Source: Prevotella sp. (GTDB taxonomy: Bacteria; Bacteroidota; Bacteroidia; Bacteroidales; Bacteroidaceae). From it: a DNA stretch of 7,639 nucleotides. Positions 1 to 6,543 of this stretch are shown one piece after another; the first letter of the stretch is position 1, and the number at the start of each line of letters is the position of its first letter. The DNA lies in the NCBI GenBank assembly GCA_022511055.1, contig JAFLSH010000145.1, forward strand, positions 1-7,639, given 5' to 3'. A model generated the notes under the pieces. The model did no database searches. It was not told the origin of the DNA and saw nothing but the letters and a program-made list of their open reading frames with translations. A program made the translations under genes and the position numbers.

Positions 1-5
1 GAGGC

Positions 6-914
6 TTACTCCGGGTTATAGCCAAAGTTATTCAATGCTTTCTCGGAAGAGCGCCAGTCTTTGTCGACCTTGACAAAGACTTCCAGGAAAATGTGCTTGT
101 CGAAGAACTTCTCCAGCGCCTTGCGCGCCTCGGTGGAGACTTTCTTCAGGGCAACTCCCTGGTGGCCAATGATAATGCCCTTCTGGGAATCGCGCTCCAC
201 GCAGATGACAGCCCCAATGACTATCTTGTGGCTGTCTTCCTTGAAGCGCTCAACCACCACTTCCACGGAGTAGGGTATCTCCTTGTCGTAGTAGAGCAGT
301 ATTTTCTCGCGGATAATCTCTGAGACAAAGAAGCGGGCAGGCTTGTCGGTCAGCTGGTCCTTGTCGAAATAGGCAGGGCTCTCGGGCAAGAGTTCCTGAA
401 TGCGCTTCAGCAACAGGTCGGTGCCGAACTTATTCTTTGCGGAAATAGGCAGAATCTCGGCATTGGGCAGCAGCGCGTGCCACTTGTCGACAATGGCGGC
501 AAGGGCTTGCTGCGGAGTGGGCGAGTCGGGCGTTTTCTGCGCCAGCTCGTCAATCTTGTTGATGAGCAGCAAAATGGGTGTCTGCATCCGCTGCACCTTC
601 TCAAGAAAGTCCATGTTCTTCTCGGGATTCTCTACCACGTCAGTCACATAAAGCAGCACGTCGGCATCTTGCAGGGCCGACTCCGAGAAAGCCAACATCG
701 ACTCTTGCAGCTTGTAGTTGGGCTTCAGCACCCCTGGCGTGTCACTGAACACAATCTGCATGTCGGGCGTGTTGACAATGCCCATGATGCGGTGGCGTGT
801 CGTCTGCGCCTTGAACGTGGCAATCGAGATGCGCTCGCCCACCAATTGGTTCATCAGCGTAGACTTCCCCACGTTGGGGTTACCCACTATGTTTACAAAT
901 CCGGCTTTATGCAT
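6..914 (-). CDS. era: GTPase Era, ribosome small-subunit assembly factor
   Basis: Era is an essential GTPase that binds 16S rRNA near its 3' end and helps mature the 30S subunit at the inner face of the membrane. The 302-residue product has a GTPase domain with G1 GNPNVGKS (11-18), a TT pair in the switch region (38-39), G3 DTPG (58-61), G4 NKID (119-122) and G5 SAK (158-160). A C-terminal KH domain follows, with its GxxG loop as GHQG (250-253). Length matches the family. I chose the ATG at 912-914 because the protein then begins MHKAGFVNIVG, directly before the P-loop strand as in relatives. An in-frame ATG 15 codons upstream (957-959) lies inside a hairpin and would add an atypical tail. 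It is the last gene of the yceD-rpmF-fabH-era cluster; in many Bacteroidetes der comes next, but the window ends here. The stop is TAA at 6-8. Confidence 0.97.
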   Translation of the reverse strand: MHKAGFVNIVGNPNVGKSTLMNQLVGERISIATFKAQTTRHRIMGIVNTPDMQIVFSDTPGVLKPNYKLQESMLAFSESALQDADVLLYVTDVVENPEKNMDFLEKVQRMQTPILLLINKIDELAQKTPDSPTPQQALAAIVDKWHALLPNAEILPISAKNKFGTDLLLKRIQELLPESPAYFDKDQLTDKPARFFVSEIIREKILLYYDKEIPYSVEVVVERFKEDSHKIVIGAVICVERDSQKGIIIGHQGVALKKVSTEARKALEKFFDKHIFLEVFVKVDKDWRSSEKALNNFGYNPE

Positions 915-929
915 AAGTCTGACAAGTTT

Positions 930-962
930 AAAAAAGGAATGCAAAACCGCGTTTTGCATTCC
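930..962 (-). terminator. Hairpin plus T-run between fabH and era
   Basis: A perfect 12-bp inverted repeat (936-947 and 951-962) flanks a 3-base loop. Read on the minus strand it is followed at once by six T (930-935), the form of an intrinsic terminator for transcripts leaving fabH. It lies 6 bases past the fabH stop and ends only 15 bases before the era ATG, with no clear TAnnTTTG box between. It may therefore be a partial terminator or attenuator that lowers era transcription rather than ending the operon. The reverse direction has only an interrupted T-rich tail, so it should act mainly on the minus strand. Confidence 0.8.
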
Positions 963-968
963 TCATTT

Positions 969-1976
969 TCATTTAGATGCTCCGTCGTAAGCCCACCTGT
1001 AATAGCTGGCACCATGAACGAAACCGGCACCAAAGGCGGTGAATATCATGTTGTCGCCCTTCTTGAGCTTCGACTCGTACTCCCAGAGAGCCAGCGGAAT
1101 GGTGGCCGCACTGGTGTTGCCATAGTGTTCTATGTTGACCATCACCTGCTCCAAGGGCAAGTCAAGCCGCTTGGCCACAGCCTCAATGATGCGCATGTTG
1201 GCCTGATGGGGCACCACCCACTGAATGTTGTCTTTCGACAAGCCGTTGCGCTCGGCTATCAGGGCGCAGTCGTCGCTCATGTTGGTCACGGCGTAGCGGA
1301 ACACCGTGCGCCCCTCTTGGTAGAGGTAGTGCAGCCGGTGGTCGACCGTGAAGTGACTTGGCGGGCAGACCGAGCCACCAGCCTTCAGGTGAAGGAAAGG
1401 CAGGCCATTACCGTCACAGCGGAAATAGCTGTCTATGCACCCGATGTTCTCCTCCTCCGTGGCCTCCACCAACACGGCGGCAGCGCCATCGCCGAAGAGC
1501 GCACAGGTCTGGCGGTCTTTATAGTCAATCACTGATGACATTTTATCGGCACCAATGACTATGACCTTCTTCATGCGGCCGCTCTCAATCATCATTGCCG
1601 CCTGGTCCAGCGAATAGAGGAAGCCACAGCAGGCAGCCCAGAAATCAAATGCGTAGGCATTCTTTAGTCCGAGCTTGCCCAGCACGATACTGGCCGTCGA
1701 AGGGAACTTATAATCAGCGGTAGAAGTGGTAACGATAAGGGCATCGATGGTGTCAGGGTCTACTCCCGTCTTCTTGAGCAGCTCCTTGGCCGCCTTGCGG
1801 GCCATGTAGCTGGTGCCGAGCCCTTCTTCCGTCAGGATACGGCGTTCCTTGATGCCCACACGGGTCATAATCCATTCATCGCTGGTGTCCACCATGCGCG
1901 ACAACTCCTCGTTTGTCAGGATATAGTCGGGCACGTAGCCACCAACACCCGTGATTACCGCGCTAATTCTGCCCAT
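969..1976 (-). CDS. fabH: Beta-ketoacyl-[acyl-carrier-protein] synthase III (FabH)
   Basis: FabH starts type II fatty-acid synthesis in the cytoplasm by condensing a short acyl-CoA with malonyl-ACP. The 335-residue product has the thiolase-like fold signatures. The catalytic cysteine is C116 in WAACCGF (113-119), the histidine is H257 in PHQAN (257-260 follows P256), and the asparagine is N287 in HYGNTSA. The N-terminal stretch with DTSDEWI (30-36) and RVGIKERR (39-46) is typical of FabH rather than FabB/F. A second cysteine (C117) directly follows the catalytic one, where alanine or serine is more usual. The ATG overlaps the rpmF stop by one base (TAATG), which indicates translational coupling. 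The stop is TGA at 969-971. Primer preference (acetyl versus branched acyl-CoA) cannot be told from motifs. Confidence 0.97.
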   Translation of the reverse strand: MGRISAVITGVGGYVPDYILTNEELSRMVDTSDEWIMTRVGIKERRILTEEGLGTSYMARKAAKELLKKTGVDPDTIDALIVTTSTADYKFPSTASIVLGKLGLKNAYAFDFWAACCGFLYSLDQAAMMIESGRMKKVIVIGADKMSSVIDYKDRQTCALFGDGAAAVLVEATEEENIGCIDSYFRCDGNGLPFLHLKAGGSVCPPSHFTVDHRLHYLYQEGRTVFRYAVTNMSDDCALIAERNGLSKDNIQWVVPHQANMRIIEAVAKRLDLPLEQVMVNIEHYGNTSAATIPLALWEYESKLKKGDNMIFTAFGAGFVHGASYYRWAYDGASK

Positions 1977-2167
1977 TATTCAGCTACTTCGTCAGCCTTC
2001 TTGATAGCAACCTTGCCACGGTAGTAACCGCAAGTGGGGCATACTGTGTGATAAACATAGTAGGCGCCACAGTTGGGGCATACTGCCAGTGTAGGTGCTA
2101 CTGCCTTGTCGTGAGTACGGCGCTTCGCTGTACGAGCGTTTGATTGTCTTCTTTTAGGATGTGCCAT
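1976..2167 (-). CDS. rpmF: 50S ribosomal protein L32
   Basis: This is a 63-residue basic protein of the large ribosomal subunit. The N-terminus MAHPKRRQSNARTAKRR is the family signature. Two CxxC pairs (C30/C33 and C43/C46) form a zinc ribbon, so this is the zinc-binding form of L32. Length is normal for the family. The gene lies 28 bases after yceD in an AT-rich gap, and its stop codon overlaps the fabH ATG by one base. Linkage of yceD, rpmF and fabH is widespread in bacteria and ties ribosome production to lipid synthesis. Confidence 0.97.
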   Translation of the reverse strand: MAHPKRRQSNARTAKRRTHDKAVAPTLAVCPNCGAYYVYHTVCPTCGYYRGKVAIKKADEVAE

Positions 2168-2195
2168 AATAGTTTACTATTTACTAATTTTTAAT

Positions 2196-2717
2196 TCACT
2201 TTCTTAACTCTTTCAGTTTTTCCCATCGGGGGTCTATGGCGGGGCTGGAATCCTCATCACTGCTTCGGTCAGCTGACAGTCTCTCCAGGACTTGGGTCAT
2301 AGCAAGGTTACACTTACCAGGTGCATGCACATGCTTGATGGGTACGGCCAACGCAATAAACTCATAGATGTGCCACGCCGTGTCGAGCATTCCTTCGTTC
2401 TCGTCAACGACAATGGTCTCATCTTCCTCTGAGTACCCGTCGCCCAGCTTCACCACCATCTGGTTGTCAGCTTCTATCGGCTGCGCCATCAGGTCGAGAC
2501 AGCGGTCGCAGGTAACCTCCACTGTGCCCTCAACGTGGAACGAGAGTTCAAAAAAGCCGGAAGCCTTGCGTATAGACACCGACACGTGCAATGCTCCGTT
2601 CTTCACGTCTGTTTCGCCCAAAGCGTCAAAGAAGTCCTTGTCCAAATCCCACTCCAAGGCTGTCACCTCGGCGGTCAGGGCTTTCAGGTCTATCTTAAAG
2701 CGCTCTAAACTACACAT
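2196..2717 (-). CDS. yceD: YceD/DUF177 family protein encoded upstream of rpmF
   Basis: The 173-residue protein belongs to the DUF177 (YceD) family, whose members are encoded next to rpmF and have been linked to 23S rRNA accumulation and ribosome production in plants and bacteria. What supports the call is the N-terminal FKIDLKAL (7-14), the central CDRCLD motif with C70 and C73, a later cysteine at C136 in HAPGKC, and the C-terminal DPRWEKLKEL (162-171). The acidic stretch around 94-109 is also usual. The ATG at 2715-2717 begins only about 20 bases after the -7 promoter box, so the leader is very short. It is the first gene of the yceD-rpmF-fabH-(era) operon. The molecular activity is unknown. 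Confidence 0.9.
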   Translation of the reverse strand: MCSLERFKIDLKALTAEVTALEWDLDKDFFDALGETDVKNGALHVSVSIRKASGFFELSFHVEGTVEVTCDRCLDLMAQPIEADNQMVVKLGDGYSEEDETIVVDENEGMLDTAWHIYEFIALAVPIKHVHAPGKCNLAMTQVLERLSADRSSDEDSSPAIDPRWEKLKELRK

Positions 2718-2737
2718 GGTTACACAATTTCGGGCTG

Positions 2738-2745
2738 CAAAGTTA
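2738..2745 (-). promoter_or_regulatory. Probable promoter of the yceD-rpmF-fabH operon
   Basis: On the minus strand TAACTTTG matches the Bacteroidetes -7 consensus TAnnTTTG. It lies 20 bases before the yceD ATG, so transcription would start near 2731-2734 and leave a leader of about 15 bases. The upstream region (to about 2800) is very AT-rich. I see no clear TTTG -33 box at ideal spacing. The intergenic stretch 2718-2877 holds no gene. Confidence 0.65.
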
Positions 2746-2867
2746 CAAACTTTTTTTGATTTAACACACGGTTATTTGTATTTTTTTTGTTTTTCGCGCA
2801 ATTTCACGCCGGCAACACGCAGCAAATTACACACACAGCCCTGATAGTGTGCAAAAAAGCGGCAAGA

Positions 2868-2879
2868 GAGGCGCGCCTC
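2868..2879. repeat. 12-bp perfect palindrome over the histidine kinase stop
   Basis: GAGGCGCGCCTC is its own reverse complement and overlaps the TGA stop (2878-2880) of the kinase gene. On the minus strand a run of six T follows about 9 bases after it (2852-2857 on the plus strand). It could be a weak terminator stem for the nitroreductase-kinase operon. The stem is short with a CGCG loop and the T-run is displaced, so this is uncertain. Confidence 0.35.
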
Positions 2880-4005
2880 AGCGCTTCATCTCTATGCGGA
2901 ACGTGGTGCCTTTGCCCACTTCGGAGCTTTTGACATAGATTCTGCCCTTGTGGTACTCCTCAACGATGCGCCGGGCCAGCGAGAGCCCCAGCCCCCACCC
3001 TCGCTTCTTGGTGGTAAAGCCGGGCGTGAAGACGTTTTTCACGTCTTTCTTCCTGATGCCCTTGCCGTTGTCGGTCACCTCTATCACCACCCGGCTGCCC
3101 TCGTCGGCCAGCATGAGGTGTATCTTGCCCGAGCCTTCCATGGCATCGACCGCGTTCTTGCAGAGATTCTCTATGACCCACTCGAACAGCGAGGCGTTCA
3201 TCTTCACAACGACATCGTGTCCGGGATAGTCGCGCGTGATTTCCACCTTCTTCGAAGTGCGGCGGTCCATGTAGTCGATAACGTGGTCAAGCACCTCGTT
3301 CATCGAGGCATCCACCGGCTCCGGCAGCGAGCCTATCTTTGAGAAGCGCTCGGCTATGCGCTGCAACCGCTTCACGTCTTGGTCCATCTCTGGAATCAGG
3401 TCGTCGTCAGGGTAGTTCTCCTTCAGTATTTCCACCCAGGCCATCAGGCTCGAGATGGGGGTGCCAAGCTGGTGGGCGGTCTCCTTCGACATGCCCACCC
3501 ACACCTTGTTCTGCTCGGCCTTCTTCGATGACAACAGGGCAAAGATGGCCACCACAACGAACACCATCACAATGCCCAGCTGCACATAAGGCCACTGCGA
3601 CAGCCGTTTCAGCAGAATAGACTCATCGTAGCACACCAGCTGGTGGTCTACCACAATGGTGTCGCCCGCCTGCACCATCCGGCGCGCATAGTCAACCATG
3701 CCGACCGTGTCCTCAACGTTCCGGGAGTCGGTAATGTTGCCATCCCTGTCCATCACAATGACAGGGATGGTGTTGTTGCCTTCCAGCACCTGGGAAATCA
3801 GCGTCACGTCGGTCGTCTCGTCGGCTTCGTTCAGGGCATGCAGCGCCTGAGCCCACACCTCGACTTTATTGCGCTCTTCTTGCTTCAGGTCGTTGACCAG
3901 GTAGTGCGATACTAACAAAGATATCACGGCAATGGCGATTGCCGCGATAACTAAGATGATTTTCACCTGTCTGATTCTGTCAGTCCATTGCATAGCCTGC
4001 GCCAT
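2878..4005 (-). CDS. Membrane-bound sensor histidine kinase
   Basis: The 375-residue protein is a two-component sensor kinase of the inner membrane. A first membrane helix lies at about 15-33, a sensor region of about 105 residues at 34-138, and a second helix at about 140-158. The H-box KETAHQLGTPISSLMAW (174-190) carries the phospho-accepting H178 only about 16 residues after the second helix, so there is no room for a HAMP linker. The ATPase domain shows the N-box ENLCKNAVDAME (N284), G1 DNGKGI (312-317) and the glycine-rich GWGLGL (336-341). I chose the ATG at 4003-4005; a TTG lies one codon upstream. It follows the nitroreductase gene by 23 bases, probably in one operon. No response regulator is encoded in the window, so partner and signal are unknown. 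Confidence 0.92.
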   Translation of the reverse strand: MAQAMQWTDRIRQVKIILVIAAIAIAVISLLVSHYLVNDLKQEERNKVEVWAQALHALNEADETTDVTLISQVLEGNNTIPVIVMDRDGNITDSRNVEDTVGMVDYARRMVQAGDTIVVDHQLVCYDESILLKRLSQWPYVQLGIVMVFVVVAIFALLSSKKAEQNKVWVGMSKETAHQLGTPISSLMAWVEILKENYPDDDLIPEMDQDVKRLQRIAERFSKIGSLPEPVDASMNEVLDHVIDYMDRRTSKKVEITRDYPGHDVVVKMNASLFEWVIENLCKNAVDAMEGSGKIHLMLADEGSRVVIEVTDNGKGIRKKDVKNVFTPGFTTKKRGWGLGLSLARRIVEEYHKGRIYVKSSEVGKGTTFRIEMKR

Positions 4006-4028
4006 CAAATTGGTGAGCCAGAACGCCG

Positions 4029-4655
4029 TCAGATGAACTTCACAATGTCGTCAAGCTGTCTGCGCTCCGGCCGCTTGGGGTCTTCGGCCCGGTAGCCCAA
4101 TGAGACTACGGCCATGATGGTCTCGTTGTCGGGAATGTCGAACAGTGCCCTCAGCCCATCGGCATCGCGCATGCCCATGATGAGCGTGTCGAAGCCCATC
4201 GCCCGCGCCTTCAGTATCAGGTAGCCATTGCTCAGCCCGTTGTCGTAGGCTCCCCAGCCTTCGCCCACCTCGTTGGTAGCCTCGCCACGGAAGAAGCCCG
4301 ACTTGCCCTGCTCGTAGGTAGACACTATCAGCACCGGGGCACCGAGAATCCGCTCCTTGTTGCCGCCAACCAAGTCCTGCACGGCCGCCACCTTTTCCTC
4401 GCTGATGGCCACATAGTATTTCGATGGCTGCTGGTTGGCCCATGAAGGGGCTTCCTGGGTGGCAGTCAGCAGTTCCCTGACCTCAGCCTCGCTGATGGTC
4501 TTCGAGGCATCGTAGCTGCGCACGCTACGCCGGGTGGTCAGCACTTCGTCGAATGAAGACTGGCTCGTGGGCTGCTTACGGTTGTCTGAGCAACCTGTCA
4601 GTGCCAGACAAAGGAGCATCAGAAGGGCTCCAGATAGTTTCTTTGTTGGTTTCAT
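4029..4655 (-). CDS. Nitroreductase-fold putative lipoprotein
   Basis: The 208-residue product starts with a lipoprotein signal: basic KPTKK, a hydrophobic core and the lipobox LTGC, with C22 as the expected lipidated cysteine. The remainder is a nitroreductase-family FMN-binding domain: TTRRSVRSYD (40-49) for flavin phosphate contact, EAPSWANQQPSKYYV (68-82), and a C-terminal LGYRAEDPKRPERRQ (186-200) typical of the family. Such enzymes use NAD(P)H and FMN to reduce nitro compounds, quinones or related substrates, normally in the cytoplasm. Membrane anchoring outside the cytoplasm is unusual, and the electron donor is unclear. The gene has its own probable promoter and is followed by the histidine kinase. 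The residues after C22 (SDNRKQ) are not a clear surface-export signal, so the side of the envelope is not settled. Confidence 0.88.
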   Translation of the reverse strand: MKPTKKLSGALLMLLCLALTGCSDNRKQPTSQSSFDEVLTTRRSVRSYDASKTISEAEVRELLTATQEAPSWANQQPSKYYVAISEEKVAAVQDLVGGNKERILGAPVLIVSTYEQGKSGFFRGEATNEVGEGWGAYDNGLSNGYLILKARAMGFDTLIMGMRDADGLRALFDIPDNETIMAVVSLGYRAEDPKRPERRQLDDIVKFI

Positions 4656-4683
4656 CTTATATACTTTTTAATGGTTTGGGATG

Positions 4684-4691
4684 CAAAGATA
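4684..4691 (-). promoter_or_regulatory. Probable promoter of nitroreductase-kinase operon
   Basis: On the minus strand TATCTTTG fits the Bacteroidetes -7 consensus TAnnTTTG, 28 bases before the nitroreductase ATG. The sequence upstream on that strand is a T/A-rich run. No convincing -33 TTTG is seen. It is back-to-back with the promoter at 4756-4763. Confidence 0.6.
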
Positions 4692-4755
4692 GCAAAAAAA
4701 TATAAAAAAACGGCATTACAGGCAAGCCAGCGCGCAAGAATTAAAATAAATTGAG

Positions 4756-4763
4756 TAATTTTG
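4756..4763 (+). promoter_or_regulatory. Probable promoter of the PNPOx-like/GNAT pair
   Basis: TAATTTTG fits TAnnTTTG and lies 57 bases before the ATG at 4821, predicting a leader of about 50 bases. It diverges from the nitroreductase promoter with 64 bases between the two -7 boxes, so one regulator could act on both sides. I see no clear operator palindrome there. Confidence 0.5.
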
Positions 4764-4820
4764 CGATGTATTAGGAAACTAATGTTACACAAAATCAAGG
4801 AACTACAAAAAAAGAAGAAC

Positions 4821-5372
4821 ATGAGAAAAACCATTTTCGCCTTCGCGCTGTTGGCCATGTTAGCAGCATGCAACCAGAGCAGCAAGCCCACACAGCCCGT
4901 GGAAACCGAGAGTGAGGCTGCCGTCGCAGAGGAAGCCGCCGACACCATCGACGCTGAGACCAGACAAGAGAACATGCAGGAAGTGCAAGCCTACCTGAAG
5001 GAGTGCGGCGTTTTCTACATCGCAACGACCGATGGCGACCAGCCCCGCGTGCGCCCCTTCGGCGTGTCGGAAATCATCAACGGCCAGCTCTACATCATGA
5101 CTGGCAAGGTGAAGGATGTCTACAAGCAGATGGCTGCCAACGGCAAGTTCGAGATTTGCGCCCTGAAGTCCTCGGGCGCTGAGTGGCTGCGGCTCAGCGG
5201 CACTCTGGTCGCAGACGAGACACTGGCGGTCAAGGAGGAATTCCTGGAGCGCAACCCAAGCCTGAAGGCGATGTACAAGGCTGACGATGACAACATGGCC
5301 GTTCTCTACGTCACCAAGGCAACCGCCCGCTTCTGCTCGTTCACCGAGGCAGAGAGGAAGGTCAACTTCTAA
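4821..5372 (+). CDS. PNPOx-like FMN-binding split-barrel putative lipoprotein
   Basis: The 183-residue protein has a lipoprotein signal ending in LAAC with C17 as the expected lipidated cysteine, then an acidic Ala/Glu-rich linker (about 23-50). The domain that follows resembles the pyridoxamine 5'-phosphate oxidase-like split barrel: GVFYIATTDGDQPRVRPFG, then ING-QLYIMTG and KVKDVYKQMAANGKFEICA. Relatives bind FMN or F420 and carry out redox reactions, but many are uncharacterised. The ATG at 4821 is preferred over ATGs at 4764 and 4785, because only then does the signal peptide sit at the N-terminus; an AAAAAGAAGA stretch just before it is a plausible weak ribosome site. The GNAT gene begins 6 bases after its stop, so the two are co-transcribed. 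Substrate and cofactor are not determined by what can be seen. Confidence 0.87.
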   Translation: MRKTIFAFALLAMLAACNQSSKPTQPVETESEAAVAEEAADTIDAETRQENMQEVQAYLKECGVFYIATTDGDQPRVRPFGVSEIINGQLYIMTGKVKDVYKQMAANGKFEICALKSSGAEWLRLSGTLVADETLAVKEEFLERNPSLKAMYKADDDNMAVLYVTKATARFCSFTEAERKVNF

Positions 5373-5378
5373 CGGCTG

Positions 5379-5825
5379 ATGCAATTAACCTGCAAGCACT
5401 ACCGGGAACTCACGGCTGACGAGCTGCACGACATCTATCAGGCGCGTGTGGCGGTGTTTGTCGTCGAGCAGAACTGCCCCTATCAGGAAATAGACGGCAA
5501 CGACAAGGCTGCCTATCATCTTTGGCTGCACGACGGGGAGGGCATTCAGGCATACCTTCGTGTGCTGCCACCCGGAACGACCTTTGCCGATGCCTCCATC
5601 GGCAGGGTCATTGCCATGAAGCGGCGGCAAGGTCTGGCCAGCAGGCTGCTGAGAGAGGGCATCAAGCTGGCAAGAGACAAGTTCTGCGCCGACAGCATCA
5701 CCATCGAGGCTCAGGTTTACGCCCGCCGGCTCTACGAGAAGGCTGGGTTTGTACAGACATCAGGCGAGTTTCTTGAAGACGGCATCCCGCACATCAAGAT
5801 GACCCTGCAGACGGCACGGCCGTAG
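5379..5825 (+). CDS. elaA: ElaA-type GNAT family N-acetyltransferase
   Basis: The 148-residue cytoplasmic protein belongs to the ElaA branch of GNAT acetyltransferases. It contains the branch signatures RVAVFVVEQNCPYQEIDG (23-40), with a near-identical stretch in E. coli ElaA as I recall it, and EDGIPHIKM (133-141). The acetyl-CoA pyrophosphate loop is R82-R-Q-G85-L-A87, within GRVIAMKRRQGLASRLL. The family transfers an acetyl group from acetyl-CoA to an amine; the ElaA substrate is not established. It follows the split-barrel lipoprotein gene by 6 bases and probably depends on its promoter. Its 3' end converges with the flavin-reductase-like gene, leaving 21 bases between stops and no evident terminator. 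Confidence 0.92.
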   Translation: MQLTCKHYRELTADELHDIYQARVAVFVVEQNCPYQEIDGNDKAAYHLWLHDGEGIQAYLRVLPPGTTFADASIGRVIAMKRRQGLASRLLREGIKLARDKFCADSITIEAQVYARRLYEKAGFVQTSGEFLEDGIPHIKMTLQTARP

Positions 5826-5846
5826 CCCCGCTCGCCCCACCTACCC

Positions 5847-6473
5847 TTATTTCTTCCAGGCGCCAACCACCTCGCCGATGTACATCGTGTGCAGTCCGGC
5901 GGGGAAATGGCTGTACTGCCGCTTAGGCACCTCGCTCTTGAAGTTCTGCGGGTCGAAGGGCGCGGCATACATGATTTTGCACTCTATCACCAGCTCGGCT
6001 TCGGTATAGTAAGGCGTTCCGTTCTCCGTGTAGGCCGTGTGCAGCCCTAATGCCTCCGCCTTGTCGCCATCGCGGCCGCTGTATCTTCCCATGTAGTCCA
6101 GCACCTTGCTCTGATTCACGCCAAAGGCCATAACCGTGAAATATTCCGCACGGTCCATGAACTCCTTAGTGTAGCGTTTCTCGGCAACATAGACGGTGAG
6201 CGCGGTGCGCCCCCACAGCGTACCGATGCCTCCCCACCCGATGGTCATGGCGTTGCTCTTCTCCTTGTCGCCCGCCGCCAGCAGCTCTGCATCGTGAAAC
6301 CACTGGAAACCATTCTCCGTGAAGTCCTCCCTCACGTTGATTTTCTTAAACCCGTGCTGTTCCTGAGCGGAAACGGCCGCTGCGCCAAACAGCGACATCA
6401 TCAGCAACAACAGCCCCGCCACCTTGCCTGTCGGCCAAGCTGAAGCCGCAACAAAACTTCTCTTTTTCATCAT
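5847..6473 (-). CDS. Exported flavin-reductase-like FMN-binding protein
   Basis: The 208-residue protein has a long signal peptide with a basic start MMKKRSF, a charged-polar stretch to K17, a hydrophobic core (about 18-34) and a likely cleavage after AVSA (36|Q37). The mature part matches the flavin reductase-like (DIM6/NTAB) split barrel: SNAMTIGWGGIGTLWGR, LTVYVAEKRYTKEFM, FTVMAFG, and TPYYTEAELVIECKIMYA. Cytoplasmic relatives bind FMN or FAD and supply reduced flavin or act as oxidoreductases. Export is unusual, and the KRSF in a long n-region hints at a twin-arginine-like signal. The start is the ATG at 6471-6473; another ATG follows at once and a TTG lies two codons upstream. The gene is single on its strand, with its own promoter in the divergent region. 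The substrate is unknown. Confidence 0.86.
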   Translation of the reverse strand: MMKKRSFVAASAWPTGKVAGLLLLMMSLFGAAAVSAQEQHGFKKINVREDFTENGFQWFHDAELLAAGDKEKSNAMTIGWGGIGTLWGRTALTVYVAEKRYTKEFMDRAEYFTVMAFGVNQSKVLDYMGRYSGRDGDKAEALGLHTAYTENGTPYYTEAELVIECKIMYAAPFDPQNFKSEVPKRQYSHFPAGLHTMYIGEVVGAWKK

Positions 6474-6528
6474 GTTCAATCTAAAAATTATGTTTGTTAA
6501 ATCCTTATGCGTTCTGTAAAAACCGCCA

Positions 6529-6536
6529 CAAAATTA
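6529..6536 (-). promoter_or_regulatory. Probable promoter of the exported flavin-reductase-like gene
   Basis: On the minus strand TAATTTTG fits TAnnTTTG, 55 bases before the ATG. A TTTG lies 24 bases upstream on that strand (plus-strand CAAA 6561-6564), slightly farther than the usual -33 spacing. An inverted repeat (6544-6571) covers the -33 zone and could be an operator. Confidence 0.45.
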
Positions 6537-6543
6537 AGCATAA

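Noticed and set aside
915..959. A 15-residue N-terminal extension of Era from the ATG at 957-959
   Set aside because: It is encoded by the terminator hairpin and its T-run, and Era proteins normally begin right before the P-loop strand, as from the ATG at 912-914.
477..1535. A 352-codon open frame on the plus strand
   Set aside because: It lies antisense to era and fabH, spans their intergenic hairpin, has low-complexity His/Val/Leu-rich content and matches no family. It is a shadow of GC-rich coding on the other strand.
2831..2857. CACAC/GTGTG hairpin beside an A6 run
   Set aside because: The stem is only 5 bp with a 10-base loop, and the T-run precedes rather than follows it on the minus strand, so it does not fit a terminator for the kinase operon.
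4764..4820. Upstream in-frame ATGs (4764 and 4785) for the PNPOx-like lipoprotein
   Set aside because: They would put 12-19 charged residues before the signal peptide, and the first overlaps the predicted promoter region. The ATG at 4821 gives a standard lipoprotein signal.
4860..5384. A 174-codon minus-strand open frame opposite the PNPOx-like gene
   Set aside because: It is fully antisense to a well-supported gene, and its sequence resembles no protein family.
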